A DNA stretch of 64,000 nt from DAOUAM01 sp034433305 (GCA_034433305.1 DAOUAM010000054.1:4180-68179); one strand, 5' to 3'. Shown: positions 1-8,696, numbered from the stretch's first letter. Numbers and translations: made by a program. The notes: a model not told the origin generated them from the sequence alone.

Positions 1-468
1 AGGACGGCGAGCGCCAGCATCATGGCCTTCGGGCTGGTGGCTGCCACGCTCCCGCTCTTCAGGGATGCGCTGGGCGACGCCGCCGACGGCTTCCTGGGGC
101 CGAGCCAGTGGGAGCCTGGCGTCCCCATTACGCCCGACTATGGGCCTTCAACAGCCGAGGCCCTGGCCAGCATGCGGCGGCACTGGCCCGGCGAGCTGGG
201 CTACCCCATGGCCCAGGCCTACGCCGCCTGCCTGGTGGCCCAGCGCTGCATGGAGGCGGCGGGCACGCTGGAGGACGCGGCGCTGCGGCGGACCGCGGGG
301 ACGCTGGACTTCACCACCTTCTATGGCCGCTTCAGGATGGACCCGGCCACGGGCGCGCAGGTTGGGCACCAGATGCCCGTTGTCCAGTGGCAGCGGGGCC
401 AGAAGGTGGTGGTCTGGCCGCCGGAGGTGCGCCAGGGGACGTTCCGACCCGGCCTGCCTCACATCTGA
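1..468 (+). CDS. ABC transporter substrate-binding protein, C-terminal part (5' truncated by window)
   Basis: The frame is open from base 1, so the gene begins before the window and only about 155 C-terminal residues are visible. The fragment resembles the last part of type I periplasmic binding proteins of the branched-chain amino acid (LivJ/Peripla_BP_6) kind. It has a segment reading AYAACLVAQRCMEAAGTLED, then a segment around 'FYGRFRMDPATGAQVGHQ', and a 'VVQWQRGQKVVVWPPE' ending. Those ligand-binding C-lobes typically end with a 'G-x-Q...vvQWq.Gk..vvwP' block. It would deliver a small solute to an ABC permease outside the window. The SDR gene follows 34 bp downstream on the same strand. 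The family call rests on a partial protein. Confidence 0.7.
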   Translation, partial: RTASASIMAFGLVAATLPLFRDALGDAADGFLGPSQWEPGVPITPDYGPSTAEALASMRRHWPGELGYPMAQAYAACLVAQRCMEAAGTLEDAALRRTAGTLDFTTFYGRFRMDPATGAQVGHQMPVVQWQRGQKVVVWPPEVRQGTFRPGLPHI

Positions 469-502
469 TATGCTAACGCTGACGTTCCAGAGGAGCTTGC
501 CT

Positions 503-1273
503 ATGCGGTTGAAGGGTAAAGTAGCGCTGATAACAGGCGCAGGCTCGGGCATCGGGCGCGCCACGGCGGTGCTGTTCGCCAGGGAAGGCGCCAGGCTGGC
601 CCTGGCCGACCTGAGCGAAGCGCCAGTCCTGGGGACAGCAGAGCAGGTCAAGGCCAGCGGCGGCGAAGCCGTCATAGCCACCGGCGACGTCTCCAGCAGC
701 GCCGACGCCCAGCGCATGGTCAGGGCAGCAGTAGATGCCTACGGGCGGCTGGACATCCTGGTCAACAGCGCCGGCGTGTCGGGGCGCAACGCCCTGCCCC
801 CAGGCGCCTCGCCCGAGGAGGTCTGGGACAGGGTCATGGACGTCAACCTCAAGGGCACCTACCTGGTGTCCTGGTACGCGGTGCCGGAGATGGAGCGCTC
901 GGGCGGCGGCTCCATCATCAACCTGGCGTCCATCATGGGGCTGGTGGGCTACCCGGTGGGCATGGGAGGCGGCTTCAACCCCTATGTGCCGTCCAAGGGC
1001 GGCGTGGTCCAGTTCACCAGGAACCTGGCCATAGACTGCGCCAGGAAGAACATCCGCGTGAACTGCATATGCCCGGGCTACGTGGAGACCAACCTCACCC
1101 GGGGCCTGACCAGCGACCCGCAGACCAGGGCGCGGCTGGAGGAGCGGCACCCCATGGGCAGGCTGGGCAGGCCCGAGGAGATAGCCTACGCCGCGCTATT
1201 CCTGGCCTCGGACGAGTCCTCCTTCGTCACCGGCGCGCCGCTCATCGTGGACGGGGGCTATACGGCCCAGTAG
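503..1273 (+). CDS. SDR family NAD(P)-dependent oxidoreductase
   Basis: A 256-residue classical short-chain dehydrogenase/reductase. The N-terminal Rossmann motif is TGAGSGIG. The usual NNAG stretch reads VNSAG. The catalytic Ser lies in 'NLASIMG' and the YxxxK pair in 'YVPSK'. The C-terminus 'PLIVDGGYTAQ' is typical of the FabG-like group. I chose the ATG at 503 because AGAGGAG sits just upstream and MRLKGKVALITG is the canonical beginning. An in-frame ATG at 470 has no comparable ribosome binding site. The substrate cannot be told from sequence. The binding-protein gene upstream ends 34 bp before and may be co-transcribed. Confidence 0.92.
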   Translation: MRLKGKVALITGAGSGIGRATAVLFAREGARLALADLSEAPVLGTAEQVKASGGEAVIATGDVSSSADAQRMVRAAVDAYGRLDILVNSAGVSGRNALPPGASPEEVWDRVMDVNLKGTYLVSWYAVPEMERSGGGSIINLASIMGLVGYPVGMGGGFNPYVPSKGGVVQFTRNLAIDCARKNIRVNCICPGYVETNLTRGLTSDPQTRARLEERHPMGRLGRPEEIAYAALFLASDESSFVTGAPLIVDGGYTAQ

Positions 1274-1294
1274 GGGCGCTGCGTGCAACGCACG

Positions 1295-2062
1295 CTACTG
1301 GGCGGGAGCAGCAGGCGAGGCTGTCAGCACCAGCACCTGGCCCTTCCACACCTCGCGGGCTATGCCCTCCAGCTCCTCCCGCCCCGGACGGTCCACCTGG
1401 AGGACGCGGCCCAGCAGCCTGTCGCCGAAGCCCTGGACGTACTGGCACCGCTCCCTGAAGGCCCTCAGGGTGTGGCGCTCGCCGCCCAGCAGCAGGTAGT
1501 CCAGCTGCCGCTCGTAAGGCCCAAGGACGCGCCTGGTGACCCCGCAGGCGTCGTCGAACAGTTCGCGCACCTGGCCCTCCCGGATGCGCTCGAAGCGGCG
1601 CTGGGACTGCCCGCCGGCCTTATGGCGGCCCTTGACGAAGCGCGAGCCGGTCCTGGAGGCCAGCAGCACGTCGCCCCGCAGCACGCCCACGGCGTACCGG
1701 CCCAGCCGCAGCAGGACGACGCCCACCAGCAAGTCGCGGCCCAGCATCTCCACCAGCGGCGTCACGCTGGCCCCTTCGCTAGCCTGGTCCCGCGCCACCG
1801 GGAAGGGCGGCACGATGGCTATGGCGCTAGCGTCGCCCCAGAAGGCCACGAGTCCCGTGGCCGAGTCCCTGACATGCTCGGCGATGCTGGCAAGCTCGGC
1901 CCCGTGAGCGGGCGCAGGGGCAAGCCGGCTGCTGGCGGCCTCCTCCAGCGACGCGAGCGTAAGGTATGCCGTGTGCCGGTACTCCGCCGACGCGCCTATT
2001 TCCGATAGCAACCGCAGCAGCCGGGGCTTGCTGGCCCAGTAGCGCTGGCTGACCTGGAACAT
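1295..2062 (-). CDS. Vms1/ANKZF1-like peptidyl-tRNA hydrolase (acVLRF1 family)
   Basis: A 255-residue protein matching the Actinobacteria/Chloroflexi VLRF1 release-factor family, related to eukaryotic Vms1/ANKZF1. The diagnostic segment is around residues 140-165: 'FVKGRHKAGGQSQRRFERIR'. It holds the glycine-rich turn followed by the Gln that is required for peptidyl-tRNA cleavage in Vms1 (family knowledge). It is preceded by 'RYAVGVLRGDVLLASRTGSR', matching the eRF1-like fold of the family. Expected role: release of stalled nascent chains from split 50S subunits in ribosome-associated quality control. It follows the alpha/beta hydrolase gene with only a few bases between them, so they are probably co-transcribed, although no functional link is obvious. 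Confidence 0.8.
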   Translation of the reverse strand: MFQVSQRYWASKPRLLRLLSEIGASAEYRHTAYLTLASLEEAASSRLAPAPAHGAELASIAEHVRDSATGLVAFWGDASAIAIVPPFPVARDQASEGASVTPLVEMLGRDLLVGVVLLRLGRYAVGVLRGDVLLASRTGSRFVKGRHKAGGQSQRRFERIREGQVRELFDDACGVTRRVLGPYERQLDYLLLGGERHTLRAFRERCQYVQGFGDRLLGRVLQVDRPGREELEGIAREVWKGQVLVLTASPAAPAQ

Positions 2063-2068
2063 GCTGAC

Positions 2069-4063
2069 TCAGCGGCCGTTGGAAAGGCCCATAAAGTAGT
2101 CGTAGCGCCGGCTGGACTGCTCCACGATGCGCTCCACGTCCTCCTCCAGCAGATAGCGCTGGCGCACCAGGGCCTCGGCGGCCTCCTGGACACGCCGCAG
2201 GTAGTCGTCCCTGGAGGTATAACGCTCCTCGATGGAAAGCCGCGGGTCGCCCGAGGCCAGCCTTGCGGCGCGGGTGGGCGGGAAGGGCAGCGTCCAGCCC
2301 GCCAGGCCGCCCGTTATGCCGATGAACAGGCCCGGGTTGCCGATGCTGGGGTGGCGCAGGTTCCAGCCTGTGTAGGTCGCCAGGGGCACGCTGACGTCCG
2401 GCAACCGTATGCCCGCCACCTCGTTGCAGTCCTCGCCCACGTCCGACACCAGGGCCGGGTACTCCTCCCCCTCCATGGCCGGCAGGCGCACCGTCCGGCC
2501 CAGGGGCAGCTCGGGGCCGTAGTCCAGCCGCATGGCCCGCGTCACCTGGGACGGCACGCGGACGCCTGGCAGCCTGGCGAAGCGCTCCAGCAGCGTCCTG
2601 GACTCCACCGCCGTGCCGTCGGACAGCCTGGGATGGCGGCTGGGAGGCGGTGGCTCGCCAGTGGTCACCCAGAGGTCCAGGTTCTCCAGCGCCGCCCGCA
2701 GCAAGGGAGTGTAGTCCACGCTGTTGAAGGGCAACTGGCCCCGGGCGCCGTCCAGGGGCCTGACCTCCAGCGGCGGGAAGACGCCGGCGCCGTGCTGCGT
2801 GCCAGCGAAGTGGTAGCGCCGGACGCCGGCCGACTCGGGCGCGTCGCCCATGGCCTCCAGGTCGGTGTGGATGAGGGCCGCATCGCCCCGCCAGTACTCG
2901 GCGGAGGTATTGGTGAACATGATCCTGGGGACCTTGCCCCTCTCCTCCAGGCGGGCCAGCAGCGAGCCTTTCTGCCCGGTGACCGGGTCGGTCTGCTCCA
3001 CGTCGGTGAAGGGGAAAAGCTCGGGGATGATGTAGCACACGTCCTTGGACGGCTGGCCGAAGCGCAGGTTGAACTCGCCGCGCATGCCGCCGGCGACGTG
3101 GGGTATGATGCCGTCCAGGGCCATGCGCCCATCCTCGTCCTCGTTGAGGCCCAGGTGGATAAGCTGCCGCAGGAAGCGCCCGCTCTGGGAGGCGCCGAAG
3201 GCGTAGGCGTACTGAATGTCGCCGGCGCAGGGGTTGCCCACATCCGCTGGGGCGTACTTCAGGAAGGACACGATGTCCCTGACGGCGGCGAAGCCCAGGC
3301 CCACCACCTTGCTGCCCTTCGTCTCGTAGATAAGCTGGTAAATCTTACCTGGCTCGAACCCGGACTTCAGGTGGACGTGGCAGGGGTCAGGCTCCACCTG
3401 CTCGTCCTCGACGCGCACGAAGGCCCATTTGTCGCGGCTGATGGCCGTGGCCGGGCTGTTGGGATGGTCCCTGACCAGTAGCACGGCGCTGGGGTCGTTG
3501 GGGTCCGCCGGCGGGTGAGGCAGGTGCTGCCTGTCGGCCAGCAGGAAGACGCCGGTCGGCTCGTTGGCCTGGAATTGGCACAGGATGCGGCCCCTCAGCG
3601 GGCTTCCATCGGGGGCCAGCGCCTCGGGCGCGTCCAGGCCCATCAGCCCCGGCGTGGGCGGCACGTCGGCCTGCCAGCCGCACCAGACGACGGTGTAGCC
3701 CTGGCGCATGAGGAAGCCGTTCCCCGGCTCCAGCGGCGCCGCCGGGTCCAGGCCACGCTCGGCGCTGTTGAAGCTGTAGAGCACCGTCTTGCGGCCACGG
3801 TTCACCACGTCAAACAGGATGCGATGGCGCCCTGCCCCACGGTCGGCGGGCTGGAGCATGGCGAAGTGGGCGGAGAACCGGACCAGCCCGCGGGGGTCTC
3901 TCGGGGCAAGCCCTATGTCGGTGATGGCGACATTGCGCGAGTCCAGGGGGTCCACGGCGAAGTAGGCCCGGCCTTCCACCAGGTCGTAGGCGCCGACCTC
4001 GCCGAACCGCTGCCCTCCGACAAAGGGCCTCCGGCTGATCACTTCCAACCTTGCAACTGCCAT
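2069..4063 (-). CDS. Alpha/beta hydrolase domain-containing protein (Abhydrolase_10 type)
   Basis: A 664-residue protein of the large 'alpha/beta hydrolase domain-containing' family (PF20091-like). The N-terminal half carries 'ILFDVVNRGRKTVLYSFN' and 'GYTVVWCGWQADV', hallmark phrases of the family. The nucleophile is probably the second Ser in 'FGASQSGRFLRQL' near residue 300. A likely His is in the later 'FAGTQHGAGVFP'. No signal peptide is visible. The start has a strong AGGAGGT site 4-5 bases upstream. Substrates of this family are largely unknown; an esterase acting on small molecules is the usual guess. It is the first gene of a two-gene minus-strand operon with the VLRF1-like factor. 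Confidence 0.82.
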   Translation of the reverse strand: MAVARLEVISRRPFVGGQRFGEVGAYDLVEGRAYFAVDPLDSRNVAITDIGLAPRDPRGLVRFSAHFAMLQPADRGAGRHRILFDVVNRGRKTVLYSFNSAERGLDPAAPLEPGNGFLMRQGYTVVWCGWQADVPPTPGLMGLDAPEALAPDGSPLRGRILCQFQANEPTGVFLLADRQHLPHPPADPNDPSAVLLVRDHPNSPATAISRDKWAFVRVEDEQVEPDPCHVHLKSGFEPGKIYQLIYETKGSKVVGLGFAAVRDIVSFLKYAPADVGNPCAGDIQYAYAFGASQSGRFLRQLIHLGLNEDEDGRMALDGIIPHVAGGMRGEFNLRFGQPSKDVCYIIPELFPFTDVEQTDPVTGQKGSLLARLEERGKVPRIMFTNTSAEYWRGDAALIHTDLEAMGDAPESAGVRRYHFAGTQHGAGVFPPLEVRPLDGARGQLPFNSVDYTPLLRAALENLDLWVTTGEPPPPSRHPRLSDGTAVESRTLLERFARLPGVRVPSQVTRAMRLDYGPELPLGRTVRLPAMEGEEYPALVSDVGEDCNEVAGIRLPDVSVPLATYTGWNLRHPSIGNPGLFIGITGGLAGWTLPFPPTRAARLASGDPRLSIEERYTSRDDYLRRVQEAAEALVRQRYLLEEDVERIVEQSSRRYDYFMGLSNGR

Positions 4064-4208
4064 ACGCTACCTCCTGCTCCAGGCTCGCGGGTCGCCCTGC
4101 GGCAAAGAGATTCTACCACCACGGGGCAACCCCTGGCGGGCGCCAGGTCTGCATTGCCGTGTTGACGTGGCCTGCGCCAGCGCCTACACTGCGATTACAG
4201 GAGGCCTC

Positions 4209-5738
4209 ATGAGCGTTACCGCGGTCAGGCTGCAGGATGCAGAGCCACCGCTGGTGCTGGCCCTGGACGCCGGCAGTTCCTCGGTGCGCGCCCTGCTCTA
4301 CGACGCCGGCGCCCGCCGAGTAGAGGGTGTCGAGGCTCGCCTGGACCATTCCATCCACACCGATGCCCACGGCACCGCTGAAGAGTACCCGCAGCACCTG
4401 CTGGACGCCTTTTCGCAGGTTATAGACGGTGCACTGGCCAGAGCTGGAGCGCTGGCCCAGCGCATCGCCGCCGTGGGGCTGGACACCTACGCCAGCAGCG
4501 TGCTGGGCCTGGACCGGGAGGGCAACCCTGCAACGCCCATCTACACCTACGCCGATAGCCGCCCGGCATCGGACGTGGAGCGATTGCGCCGCGAGCTGGA
4601 CGTGGCGGCGGTACACCAGCGGACGGGCTGCCCCCAGCATACCGCCTACCTGCCGGGGCGCTTCCTGTGGCTCCGGCGGACGCAGCCGGACGTGTACCGG
4701 CGGGTAAGCAGGTGGGTGGACATCGGGACGTTCCTTTACCAGCAGTGGTCCGGCAGGGATGACTTGCCCATGGGCCTGTCCATGGCGTCCTGGACCGGGC
4801 TGCTGGACAGGCACAGGCTTATGTGGGACGAGGAGCTTCTTGGGCACCTGGGCGTGTCCCGAGAGGTGCTGCCGCCGCTTGCGGACTACAGCCAGCCGGT
4901 GGAGGGCCTGGCGGGGCCGTGGGCAAGCCGCTGGAAGGCGCTGAAGGACGTGCCCTTCTTCCTGTCCATCGGCGATGGCGCGTCGGCCAACGTGGGCAGC
5001 GGCTGCGTGGGGCCTGGCAGGGTGTCCCTCACCATGGGCACCACCTGCGCCATGCGAGCAGTCCTCCAGCGGGAGCCGGAAAGCCTGCCGGCGGCGCTGT
5101 GGAGCTACAAGGTCGACCGGGGCCACCCGCTGGTGGGCAGGGCGCTGAGCGAGGGGGGCAACGTCTTCGCCTGGTTGACGGGCCTGCTCAGGCTGGCGGA
5201 GCCTCCCGACCTGGACCAGCAGCTTGGCCGGCTGCCCCCCGACGGCCATGGGCTGACGGTCCTGCCCTTCCTCCTGGGGGAGCGCAGCCCCGGCTGGAGG
5301 TCCGACGCCAGGGCCGCCATCGTCGGGCTGCGGGCGTCCACGACCCCGCTGGAAGTCCTCCAGGCGGGCATGGAGGCGGTGGCGTACCGCTGCGGGCTCG
5401 TGGCCAGGGCGCTGGGGCCGCTGGTCGCCAGCGATTACCAGCTCATCGCCAGCGGCGGCGCGCTGCTGAGGTCACCCTACTGGCTCCAGGTCTTCGCCGA
5501 TGTGCTGGACCACCCCATTACCGCCTCCGCCGAGCCGGAAGGCACCAGCAGGGGCACGGCCATCCTGGCATTGAAGGCCCTGGGCAAGATAGACAGCCTG
5601 GACGCCATCCCATCGGCCCTTGGCGAGACCTGCTTCCCCGATGGGACGCGGGCGGAGATATACCGCGCCGCCCAGGAGCGCCAGGCCCAGCTTTACCAAC
5701 TGCTGCTGGAGTCCAGCAGCGGCTCCAGGGCCTCATAG
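4209..5738 (+). CDS. FGGY-family carbohydrate kinase (gluconokinase/xylulokinase-like)
   Basis: A 509-residue sugar kinase with the FGGY N- and C-terminal domains. The phosphate-binding segment near the N-terminus is 'LALDAGSSSVRALLYD'. The ATP-domain glycine motif is 'IASGGALLRSPYWLQVFADV'. 'DTYASSVLGLDREG' and 'IYTYADSR' resemble gluconate and xylulose kinases. The ATG at 4209 is preceded by ACAGGAGG at good spacing; an earlier in-frame ATG at 4167 lacks such a site. It is followed 67 bp later by rpiB, so the pair probably feeds a phosphorylated C5/C6 sugar into the pentose phosphate pathway. The exact sugar is not predictable. Confidence 0.87.
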   Translation: MSVTAVRLQDAEPPLVLALDAGSSSVRALLYDAGARRVEGVEARLDHSIHTDAHGTAEEYPQHLLDAFSQVIDGALARAGALAQRIAAVGLDTYASSVLGLDREGNPATPIYTYADSRPASDVERLRRELDVAAVHQRTGCPQHTAYLPGRFLWLRRTQPDVYRRVSRWVDIGTFLYQQWSGRDDLPMGLSMASWTGLLDRHRLMWDEELLGHLGVSREVLPPLADYSQPVEGLAGPWASRWKALKDVPFFLSIGDGASANVGSGCVGPGRVSLTMGTTCAMRAVLQREPESLPAALWSYKVDRGHPLVGRALSEGGNVFAWLTGLLRLAEPPDLDQQLGRLPPDGHGLTVLPFLLGERSPGWRSDARAAIVGLRASTTPLEVLQAGMEAVAYRCGLVARALGPLVASDYQLIASGGALLRSPYWLQVFADVLDHPITASAEPEGTSRGTAILALKALGKIDSLDAIPSALGETCFPDGTRAEIYRAAQERQAQLYQLLLESSSGSRAS

Positions 5739-5805
5739 GGTAATGGGAGTGCCGCGTGGTATTATACTTTCAACCAGGACACTACCAGACAGGAAGGGCA
5801 GGAAA

Positions 5806-6282
5806 ATGCGCATCGCTATCGGCGGCGACCACTGGGGCCTGGAGCTAAAGTCCAGGCTCATACAGCACCTGGAGAAGCTTGGTCACGAGGTGCTGGACGC
5901 GGGGGCCTACACCCACGACCCGACAGACGACTACCCGGACTTCGCCAGGGCCGTTGCCGAGCGGCTGGTGGCCGGCCAGGCCGACCGCGGCATAGTGGTC
6001 TGCGGCAGCGGCGTCGGCGCCTGCATCGCCGCCAACAAGGTCCGGGGCGTGCGAGCGGGCATCTGCCACGACACCTACTCGGCCCACCAGGGCGTCGAGC
6101 ACGACGACATGAACGTGCTATGCATGGGCTCGCGCATCGTGGGCGAGGAGCTGGCCAAGGAGATTGTTAACGCCTTCGTCTCGGCCAGCTTCACCGGCGA
6201 GGCCCGCCACCTCCGGCGGCTGCAAAAGGTCAAGGCCATCGAGGACAGCGGCATAGGCGCGGCAAGCCGGGCGACGGGCTAG
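5806..6282 (+). CDS. rpiB: Ribose 5-phosphate isomerase B (RpiB/LacAB family)
   Basis: A 158-residue protein, the normal size for RpiB, interconverting ribose 5-phosphate and ribulose 5-phosphate. It starts 'MRIAIGGDHWGLELK', the family's N-terminal strand and substrate loop. It keeps the catalytic Cys in 'VVCGSGVG' and the anion-binding 'NKVRGVRAG' segment. The later block 'HDDMNVLCMGSRIVG' is close to the usual HNDANVLxLGxR. The ATG at 5806 follows 'GGCAGG'. It lies downstream of the FGGY kinase, so a pentose or allose-type route is plausible. Confidence 0.93.
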   Translation: MRIAIGGDHWGLELKSRLIQHLEKLGHEVLDAGAYTHDPTDDYPDFARAVAERLVAGQADRGIVVCGSGVGACIAANKVRGVRAGICHDTYSAHQGVEHDDMNVLCMGSRIVGEELAKEIVNAFVSASFTGEARHLRRLQKVKAIEDSGIGAASRATG

Positions 6283-6302
6283 ACAGGGGACAGGCCCTGT
6301 TA

Positions 6303-6527
6303 GAGGGTGTGTGAGAAACCTTGTTCTGGCCCTTACCGGGAGACATGGGGACGTGATGCAATTGATGCTGGGCTGGTATGCGGGCAAGGCCAGCCCCCTC
6401 TCTGACTCTCCCCCATAGGGGGCGAGGACCCTCCCTTCCCCCTGTGGGGGAAGGCCAGGAAGGGGGCCAAAGCGCCTTGCCTTGACAAAGTCTCAGCCCT
6501 GCGGGGAACGAGTTCCCACACACCCTC
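6303..6527. mobile_element. MITE-like non-coding element with 15-bp terminal inverted repeats
   Basis: The 225-bp element begins GAGGGTGTGTGAGAA and ends TTCCCACACACCCTC, which are inverted repeats with one mismatch. TTA lies directly outside both ends (6300-6302 and 6528-6530), consistent with a 3-bp target duplication of the TNA type used by some IS5-family elements. No ORF of note lies inside. The middle (about 6390-6468) is an imperfect palindromic GC-rich core also present in the repeats near 14.5 and 39.0 kb. It fills most of the 356-bp gap between rpiB and the TPP enzyme genes, and could also end transcription from both sides. Confidence 0.7.
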
Positions 6528-6638
6528 TTATACCGGGCCTGCGCCAGCCGTCGCCGGACAGGCTGGCCCTGCGAGGCGGCTTGGCAACACCCCCCCACAG
6601 GTACTGGGCCGCTCCGGTCGGGGTAGCCACAAGTCAGC

Positions 6639-7217
6639 CTAGCGACTGAGCGCCTCCCTGACGTCCTTCATGGCCTCGGGTGTGCGTCTGGCCCTCCTGG
6701 GCCGCGCCCAGATGGGCGTGTTCTCGACTTCCGGCACCGTCTTGAGGGATACCAGCACCGGGCCTGCCGAGCTCATGATGGCGTCAATGTTGCCGGCCAA
6801 CTCCTCCAGGTCGTCGAACTCGAAGGCGGAGGCATAGCCACAGGCCTCGGCCATGGAGGCGAAGCTGTAGCCGCCGGCGTTGGGCACGGGCTGGCCGCCG
6901 GTGACGGCGTACACGCCGTTGTCCAGGACGAAGTGGTACAGGTTGGCAGGCGCTTTGCCGGCGATGGTGACCAGGGCACCCAGGTTCATCAGCAGGCTGC
7001 CGTCGCCGTCCACGACGATGACCTTCCGCTCCGGGCGGGCGAGGCAGATTCCCAGCGCCACCGAGGACGCCTTGCCCATGGCGCCGCTGATGGGCAGGTC
7101 CAGGGACTCCTCGCGGCTAACGTCGCGCCAGCCGCGGCCGCCTGTCATGGTGGGCAGCACCACGGCCTCACCGCGGCGCTCCTCCAGCAATCGCAGCGCA
7201 TCGGTCATGGTAATCAT
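6639..7217 (-). CDS. Thiamine pyrophosphate-binding decarboxylase, beta subunit (sulfopyruvate/phosphonopyruvate decarboxylase-like)
   Basis: A 192-residue protein corresponding to the TPP-binding half of a split decarboxylase, like ComE of sulfopyruvate decarboxylase. The TPP/Mg motif is 'VVDGDGSLLMNLGAL' (GDG followed by Asn). 'SGAMGKASSVALG' and 'HFVLDNGVYAVTGGQP' are typical of the phosphonopyruvate/sulfopyruvate group. The ATG at 7217 sits 2 bases after the stop of the alpha-subunit gene, implying translational coupling. No phosphonate or coenzyme M genes are nearby, so the 2-oxoacid substrate is uncertain. Confidence 0.85.
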   Translation of the reverse strand: MITMTDALRLLEERRGEAVVLPTMTGGRGWRDVSREESLDLPISGAMGKASSVALGICLARPERKVIVVDGDGSLLMNLGALVTIAGKAPANLYHFVLDNGVYAVTGGQPVPNAGGYSFASMAEACGYASAFEFDDLEELAGNIDAIMSSAGPVLVSLKTVPEVENTPIWARPRRARRTPEAMKDVREALSR

Positions 7218-7219
7218 GG

Positions 7220-7717
7220 CTAGACATACTCCGCGCCCATCAGGCACACCACGGGACGCTGGGTGCGCTCGGCCTCCTCGAAGGCCGTGGAGATGCGCTC
7301 CACGTCCTCGTCCGTCTCCACCAGGTAGTAGTTGATGCCCCAGGCATGCAGGACTGGCTCGGTGAAGCGCGCCGCCGAGTCAGGGGTCAAGCCGTGGCGC
7401 GTCCAGCCCCTGTAGCCAATCATCATCACCACCGGCAGGTTGATATCCAGGGCCAGGCCGCGAATGGAGTCGCCCGACTCGAACATGCCGGTGTTCTGGA
7501 TGAGGATGACCGGCTTCTTGCCGCCGACCCACAGGCCCGCGGCAATGGCCATGCTCTCGCCCTCCCTGCACACAGGGACCAGGTCCAGACTCGGGTCTGC
7601 CACCATCTGCTGGTACATGAAGTTGGTCTCGCTGTCAGGAAGCCAGACCACGTGGGTGACGCCGTTTTTGCGAAGCTGGTCAAGAATGGCCTTGGGTGTC
7701 AAAGACAGCTCCGGCAT
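7220..7717 (-). CDS. Thiamine pyrophosphate-dependent decarboxylase, alpha subunit (pyrimidine-binding domain)
   Basis: A 165-residue protein that is the N-terminal (PYR) half of the split TPP decarboxylase, similar to ComD. The Glu that activates the TPP aminopyrimidine is expected in 'VCREGESMAIAAG'. 'ILIQNTGMFESGDSIRGLAL' is characteristic of the sulfopyruvate/phosphonopyruvate decarboxylase family. The start has GAGGAGGG upstream. With the beta subunit it should form an alpha-beta active site and decarboxylate a small 3-substituted pyruvate. The preceding gene on this strand (the epimerase) ends about 80 bp upstream. Confidence 0.85.
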   Translation of the reverse strand: MPELSLTPKAILDQLRKNGVTHVVWLPDSETNFMYQQMVADPSLDLVPVCREGESMAIAAGLWVGGKKPVILIQNTGMFESGDSIRGLALDINLPVVMMIGYRGWTRHGLTPDSAARFTEPVLHAWGINYYLVETDEDVERISTAFEEAERTQRPVVCLMGAEYV

Positions 7718-7798
7718 GCCACGCCCTCCTCTAGCACCGGCTGGGTTTGGAATGGCGACATTATATGTCCTTGCAGTGGGGTGGTCAATCGAGGGAAG

Positions 7799-8563
7799 TC
7801 ACCGCCACTGCTCGGCGCTGTCTTGGGGCTGGTAGCCAATGGCTTCCTGGGCGTCGCCGATGTCCCAGAACCGCCACCTGTTGTTGGAGACGCCGTAGAA
7901 AATGGCGAAGCGCAGGTCATCGGGTGCCTCGATGCAGCGCTCCACCAGGTGGGCCAGGTCCCGGTGGGTGAGCAGCGTGGCGAAGTGGCGCTGGACCAGC
8001 GGCCGGCTCTGCCGGTTCAGGGTGCCGATGCGCAGGCAGATGACAGATAGCCCGTGCTGGTCCGAGTAGAACCGGCCCGCGGCCTCGCCCAAGGCCTTGC
8101 CTATGCCGTAGGGGCCGTCGGGCCGTATGGGCATGCGCGTCGTGATGAGGGGGACCTTGCGGGGGTCAAGCCCCTGGTAGTTGCCAGCCACGATGGCCGA
8201 GTAGGGGTAGTCGTTCTCGTACATACCCGTGACGTGGTTGGAGCTGGCAAAGATTACGCGCTTCACTCCGGCCCTCCTGGCCGCCTCCAAGGCGTTATAG
8301 GTGCAGGCGATGTTGTTGCGGTATACCACCTCCCAGGGGCTGTTCTGGTCGGGGTTGGAGGCCAGGTCAATGACCACGTCCTTGCCTTGAAAGGCGGGCA
8401 GTAGCGCCTGGAGGTCCGTGGTGTCGGCCACCAGCGAATCGAAGCCCTGCACAGGCTTGATGTCCACGCCGCTCAGGGCGTACTTCTCGGCCAGCGCCGC
8501 GCGAAGCACACCGCCGACGAGGCCGGCCGCACCGGTTATCAACACATTCTTCATGGTTGGCAT
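7799..8563 (-). CDS. NAD-dependent epimerase/dehydratase, uronate-dehydrogenase-like
   Basis: A 254-residue extended-SDR protein. The NAD-binding loop is 'ITGAAGLVGGVLR'. The catalytic Ser region reads 'FASSNHVTGMY', and the Tyr-Lys pair is 'YGIGKALGEA'. The late sequence 'FAIFYGVSNNRWRFWDI' closely resembles the C-terminal part of uronate dehydrogenases, which oxidise hexuronates to aldarolactones. An alternative internal ATG lies three codons downstream (MKNVLITG); the upstream ATG has a GGGAG at a rather long spacing. The gene's promoter must lie in the 340-bp gap up to 8903. Confidence 0.85.
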   Translation of the reverse strand: MPTMKNVLITGAAGLVGGVLRAALAEKYALSGVDIKPVQGFDSLVADTTDLQALLPAFQGKDVVIDLASNPDQNSPWEVVYRNNIACTYNALEAARRAGVKRVIFASSNHVTGMYENDYPYSAIVAGNYQGLDPRKVPLITTRMPIRPDGPYGIGKALGEAAGRFYSDQHGLSVICLRIGTLNRQSRPLVQRHFATLLTHRDLAHLVERCIEAPDDLRFAIFYGVSNNRWRFWDIGDAQEAIGYQPQDSAEQWR

Positions 8564-8696
8564 AGCATCTGGACTCCCGAAGGTGTTTTCTGGCAGGTGG
8601 GATTATACCACCAGGCCCTCCCCTTCAGACTGGCATGACTGGCCGCCATCGCCTGCCCGCGCCCGTGCACCTGTGCCCAGGATATCCTCAAATACC

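Noticed and set aside
65..502. N-terminal extension of the SDR protein
   Set aside because: The frame is open upstream, but it is Arg/Trp/Pro-rich shadow sequence of the binding-protein gene, and a good ribosome site precedes ATG 503.
473..1150. Long open frames antisense to real genes throughout the window (example position)
   Set aside because: They are by-products of high-GC coding sequence. Their products are Arg/Ala/Gly/Pro-rich and lack ribosome sites or family motifs.
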